Assembly (NCBI RefSeq): GCF_009817885.1
Contig: NZ_CP041764.1
Coordinates: 4,836,001-4,900,000, forward strand
Length of the DNA: 64,000 nt
Source: Serratia rhizosphaerae
Lineage (GTDB): Bacteria; Pseudomonadota; Gammaproteobacteria; Enterobacterales; Enterobacteriaceae
Direction of reading: 5' to 3'
Shown: piece after piece, positions 60,627 through 64,000 of the stretch
Numbering within the stretch: position 1 is the stretch's first letter
How the letters are laid out: each line of letters begins with the position of its first letter
Made by a program: the position numbers and the translations under genes
Notes under the pieces: model-generated
Databases searched by the model: none
Told to the model about the DNA's origin: nothing
The model's input: the letters and a program-made list of their open reading frames with translations, nothing else

Positions 60627-62561
60627 ATGTTTCAAGATAACCCGCTGCTGGCGCAGCTTAAACAGCAACTTCACTCTCAGACCCCACGCGTTGAAGGCGT
60701 AGTGAAAGGGACTGAGAAAGGCTTTGGCTTTCTTGAGGTAGACGGTCAAAAGAGCTATTTCATCCCACCGCCGCACATGAAAAAAGTCATGCACGGGGAT
60801 CGCATCGTCGCCACGCTGCATACGGAGAAAGAGCGCGAAATCGCGGAGCCGGACTCGCTGGTCGAGCCGTTCCTGACGCGCTTTGTCGGCCGGGTGCAGA
60901 AAAAAGACGATCGCCTGTCTATCGTGCCGGACCATCCGTTGCTGAAAGACGCCATCCAGTGCCGCCCCGCGCGCGGCCTGAGCCACGACTTCCAGGCCGG
61001 TGACTGGGCGGTGGCCGAGATGCGTCGTCACCCGCTCAAGGGCGACCGCACGTTTTACGCCGAACTGACGCAGTACATCACCCACGCCGATGACCACTTC
61101 GTGCCGTGGTGGGTGACGCTGGCGCGCCACAATCTGGAGAAAGAAGCGCCGGAGATGGCGGAAACCCACGCGCCGAGCGACGCTCTGCAGCGTGCAGATC
61201 TGACCGCGCTGGATTTTGTCACCATCGACAGCGCCAGCACCGAAGATATGGACGACGCCCTGCTGGTGCAGGAGAACGCCGACGGTACGCTGCAGCTGAC
61301 CATCGCCATCGCCGATCCGACCGCCTTCGTCGATGAAGGCAGCGCGCTGGACGACATCGCCCGCGTGCGCGCCTTTACCAACTACCTGCCGGGCTTCAAT
61401 ATCCCGATGCTGCCGCGCGACCTGTCCGACAACCTGTGCTCGCTGCGCGCCAATGAGCGCCGTCCGGTGCTGGCCTGCCGCGTCACCATCGCCGCCGACG
61501 GCGCCCTCGGCGACGATATTCACTTCTTCGCCGCCGAGATCGAATCAAAAGCCAAGCTGGTGTACGACGAAGTTTCCGACTGGCTGGAAGGCAACGGCGA
61601 CTGGCAGCCGCCAAGCGACGCCATCGCCCAGCAGATCACCCTGCTTCAGCGCGTCTGCGCCGCACGCAGCGCCTGGCGTCACCAGCATGCGCTGGTATTC
61701 AAGGATCGACCGGATTACCGCTTCGTGCTGGGCGAGCAAGGCGAGGTGCTGGATATCATCACCGAGCATCGCCGCATCGCCAACCGCATCGTTGAAGAGT
61801 GCATGATCGCCGCCAACGTCTGCGCCGCCCTCGTGCTGCGCGACCGTCTGGGCTTCGGCATCTACAACGTGCATAACGGCTTCGACCCGGCGCTGGTTGA
61901 ACAGGCCGTCACCGTGCTGCAGGCCAACGGCGTTGAAGCCGACGCCGAGAAGCTGCTGACGCTGGACGGGTTCTGCGAACTGCGACGCCATCTGGACGCT
62001 CAGCCGACCCAGTTCCTCGACAGCCGCATCCGCCGTTTCCAGACCTTTGCGGAAATCAGCACCGAACCCGGCCCGCACTTTGGCCTGGGGCTGGAAGCCT
62101 ACGCCACCTGGACCTCACCGATCCGTAAATACGGCGATATGGTCAACCACCGCCTGCTGAAAGCGATCATCAGCGAACAGCCGGCGGAGAAACCGCAGGA
62201 CGCCATGACGCTGCAGCTGGCGGAGCGCCGTCGCGCCAACCGCATGGCAGAGCGCGACGTCGGCGACTGGCTGTACGCCCGCTTCCTGCAGGACAAAGCC
62301 GGTACCGATACCCGTTTCAATGCGGAGATCATCGATGTGACGCGTGGCGGCCTGCGCGTACGCCTGCTGGATAACGGCGCCGTCGCCTTTATCCCGGCGC
62401 CATTTATCCATGCGGTGCGCGATGAGCTGGTGTGCAGCCAGGATACCGGCACCGTGCAGGTGAAAGGCGAAGTGGTTTACCGCCAGAGCGATACGCTGCA
62501 GGTCAACATCGCGGAAGTGCGCATGGAAACCCGCAACGTGATCGCCAAACCGGCGGCGTAA
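60627..62561 (+). CDS. rnb: Ribonuclease II
   Basis: ATG 60627 (MFQDNPLLAQLKQQ) gives 644 residues, the same as E. coli. N-terminal cold-shock domains (VEGVVKGTEKGFGFLEVDGQ) precede the RNB domain. Its catalytic acids Asp201, Asp207, Asp209 and Asp210 lie in IDSASTEDMDDAL, numbered as in E. coli. A C-terminal S1 domain follows. It degrades single-stranded RNA 3' to 5' and trims poly(A) tails. Confidence 0.97.
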   Translation: MFQDNPLLAQLKQQLHSQTPRVEGVVKGTEKGFGFLEVDGQKSYFIPPPHMKKVMHGDRIVATLHTEKEREIAEPDSLVEPFLTRFVGRVQKKDDRLSIVPDHPLLKDAIQCRPARGLSHDFQAGDWAVAEMRRHPLKGDRTFYAELTQYITHADDHFVPWWVTLARHNLEKEAPEMAETHAPSDALQRADLTALDFVTIDSASTEDMDDALLVQENADGTLQLTIAIADPTAFVDEGSALDDIARVRAFTNYLPGFNIPMLPRDLSDNLCSLRANERRPVLACRVTIAADGALGDDIHFFAAEIESKAKLVYDEVSDWLEGNGDWQPPSDAIAQQITLLQRVCAARSAWRHQHALVFKDRPDYRFVLGEQGEVLDIITEHRRIANRIVEECMIAANVCAALVLRDRLGFGIYNVHNGFDPALVEQAVTVLQANGVEADAEKLLTLDGFCELRRHLDAQPTQFLDSRIRRFQTFAEISTEPGPHFGLGLEAYATWTSPIRKYGDMVNHRLLKAIISEQPAEKPQDAMTLQLAERRRANRMAERDVGDWLYARFLQDKAGTDTRFNAEIIDVTRGGLRVRLLDNGAVAFIPAPFIHAVRDELVCSQDTGTVQVKGEVVYRQSDTLQVNIAEVRMETRNVIAKPAA

Positions 62562-62598
62562 CCCCGCTCTCCCCACGTTGGGAGGCCGACACTACCGA

Positions 62599-62624
62599 GG
62601 CCGGGCTGACTGCCCGGCCTTTTT
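62599..62624 (+). terminator. Terminator of rnb
   Basis: GGCCGGGC-TGACT-GCCCGGCC is followed by TTTTT. Confidence 0.88.
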
Positions 62625-62820
62625 ATTGGCAGTATCTGCCGATAGCGCCGCGCTTTCGCATTATCTCATCACATTGTTTTTACAATAAAACAATACTAGC
62701 CTCACATTTCTTCGCCGCCCGGCTTCTCTTCCCGCCTAAAACTCCTATTTTTAAGCTGTTACACATTATTCATAACAACATCTCTGTTCATCTCTCTGCA
62801 CACCAAGGAGTTGTTTACCA

Positions 62821-64000
62821 TGAAGAACGTCAAGTCCGGAATTATCTGGCTGGTGGTGGCGTTGGTCGGAGCCGGCGCGTTTGCCATGCTGGCGCTCAGC
62901 CGCGGCGAACACGTCAATGCAGTCTGGCTGGTGGTGGCGTCCGTCGCCTGTTACAGCATCGCCTATCGCTTCTACAGCCTGTTTATCGCCAAAAAGGTGT
63001 TTGAACTGGATGACCGCCGGCTGACGCCCGCCGAACGGCACAATGACGGCCTGGATTACGTGCCCACCAACAAGTGGGTGCTGTTCGGCCACCACTTTGC
63101 CGCCATCGCCGGCGCCGGCCCGCTGGTGGGGCCGATACTGGCCGCACAGATGGGCTTCCTGCCCGGCACCATCTGGATCCTGATCGGCGTGATGCTGGCC
63201 GGCGCGGTGCAGGATTTTCTGGTGCTGTTTATCTCGACCCGTCGCGACGGCCGTTCGCTGGGGGAAATGGCCAAACAGGAACTGGGGGCCTTCGCCGGGG
63301 TGATAACCATGCTCGGGGCGCTGGGCGTGATGATTATTATCCTGTCGGCGCTGGCGCTGGTGGTGGTCAAAGCGCTGGCGGACAGCCCGTGGGGGCTGTT
63401 CACCATCGCCGCGACCATTCCTATCGCGCTGTTTATGGGCATTTACATGCGCTTTATTCGCCCCGGTAAAATCGCCGAAATCTCGCTGATCGGCTTTGTA
63501 CTGATGCTGCTGGCGATTATCTACGGCGGCAACGTGGCGCAGCACCCTTACTGGGGGCCGTTCTTTACCCTGCACGGCACCACGCTGACCTGGGTGCTGG
63601 TGATTTACGGCTTTGTCGCGTCGGTGCTGCCGGTCTGGCTGCTGCTGGCGCCGCGCGACTACCTGTCGACCTTTATGAAGATCGGCGTCATTATCGGTTT
63701 GGCGGTGGGTATCGTGTTCGCCATGCCGGAGCTGAAAATGCCGGCGGTATCGCGCTTTATTGACGGCAGCGGCCCGGTGTTCTCCGGCGCGCTGTTCCCG
63801 TTCCTGTTTATCACCATCGCCTGCGGCGCCATTTCCGGCTTCCATGCGCTGGTATCCAGCGGCACCACGCCGAAACTGGTGGAGCGCGAAAGCCACATGC
63901 GCTTTATCGGCTACGGTGCGATGCTGATGGAGTCCTTTGTCGCCATTATGGCTCTGATCTGCGCCTCGGTGCTGGACCCCGGCGTCTACTTCGCCATGAA
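62821..64000 (+). CDS. cstA: CstA-family carbon-starvation transporter, 3' end outside window
   Basis: The ATG at 62821 follows AAGGAG. The visible 393 residues contain many transmembrane helices and the family signatures FGHHFAAIAGAGPLVGPILA, LAGAVQDFLVLF and CGAISGFHALVSSGTTPKL. About half the protein is missing (E. coli CstA is 701 residues, BtsT 716). Family members import peptides and pyruvate across the inner membrane under carbon limitation. CstA and BtsT are too similar to separate with certainty from this part. Confidence 0.9.

Noticed and set aside
62766..63896. 376-codon minus-strand ORF over the CstA-family gene
   Set aside because: It is antisense to a clear transporter gene; composition is His/Gln/Arg-rich shadow.
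1..64000. tRNA, rRNA or CRISPR arrays
   Set aside because: No cloverleaf with a TTCRANNC-type arm, no rRNA signature and no regularly spaced repeats were seen.

Overview
The window is chromosomal DNA from a GC-rich member of the Enterobacterales. Gene content and order (ydbH/ldhA/hslJ/ydbJ/nifJ, ttcA, zntB with fnrS, mppA/mpaA/ycjG/tpx/tyrR/ycjFX/psp, sapABCDF, rnb) follow the E. coli chromosome with local rearrangements. The protein sequences, an EmrE-type pump, a GLO1-like glyoxalase I and a YPAL-like repeat point to Serratia or a close relative in the Yersiniaceae; this identification is inference.

Positions 1 to about 18.1 kb are prophage. Nearly everything is on the minus strand, so the late operon reads right to left: small terminase, large terminase, portal, scaffold-like protein, five virion or ejection-type proteins, major capsid protein, head-tail adaptor, membrane protein, fibre-tip-like protein, tail protein. 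It ends at a terminator near 1.85 kb. Further left lie separately terminated moron-like cassettes (a 35-aa membrane peptide plus a lipoprotein; a four-helix membrane protein) and a serine recombinase cut by the window edge. No tail sheath, tape measure or lysis genes are seen, so the virion looks podovirus-like. The capsid gene carries a canonical -1 slippery heptamer, G_GGA_AAG, three codons before its stop. The overlapping -1 frame runs on for 129 residues with no start of its own, so a capsid-extension fusion is predicted. Between the terminase genes and host ydbH is a roughly 0.7-kb stretch of nested hairpins with a plus-strand terminator and a G-quadruplex motif.

From 18.1 to 33.2 kb are ydbH (without its usual ynbE-ydbL partners), ldhA-hslJ, a DUF333 lipoprotein, emrE, pyruvate:flavodoxin oxidoreductase, ttcA, a VOC protein behind a near-perfect LexA box, the anaerobic sRNA FnrS with an FNR site, zntB, a small unknown gene, and a LysR/NmrA-like divergent pair.

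From 33.3 to 45.3 kb are the murein-peptide recycling genes mppA, mpaA and ycjG, then tpx, tyrR, ycjX-ycjF and the phage-shock genes pspABCD, with sigma-54 control by the divergent pspF. Next come a LysR remnant and the iron-sparing sRNA RyhB with a Fur box. A zinc-starvation operon follows (folE2, gamma carbonic anhydrase, COG0523 GTPase) under a perfect-arm Zur box. The peptide transporter operon sapABCDF follows.

From 54.2 to 64 kb are an oxalate/formate-type MFS gene broken by an amber codon, a 63-aa membrane protein, a CMD/AhpD-like protein, a LysR regulator, dacD, a GLO1-like gloA, rnb and the start of a CstA-family transporter. No tRNA, rRNA or CRISPR array was seen.
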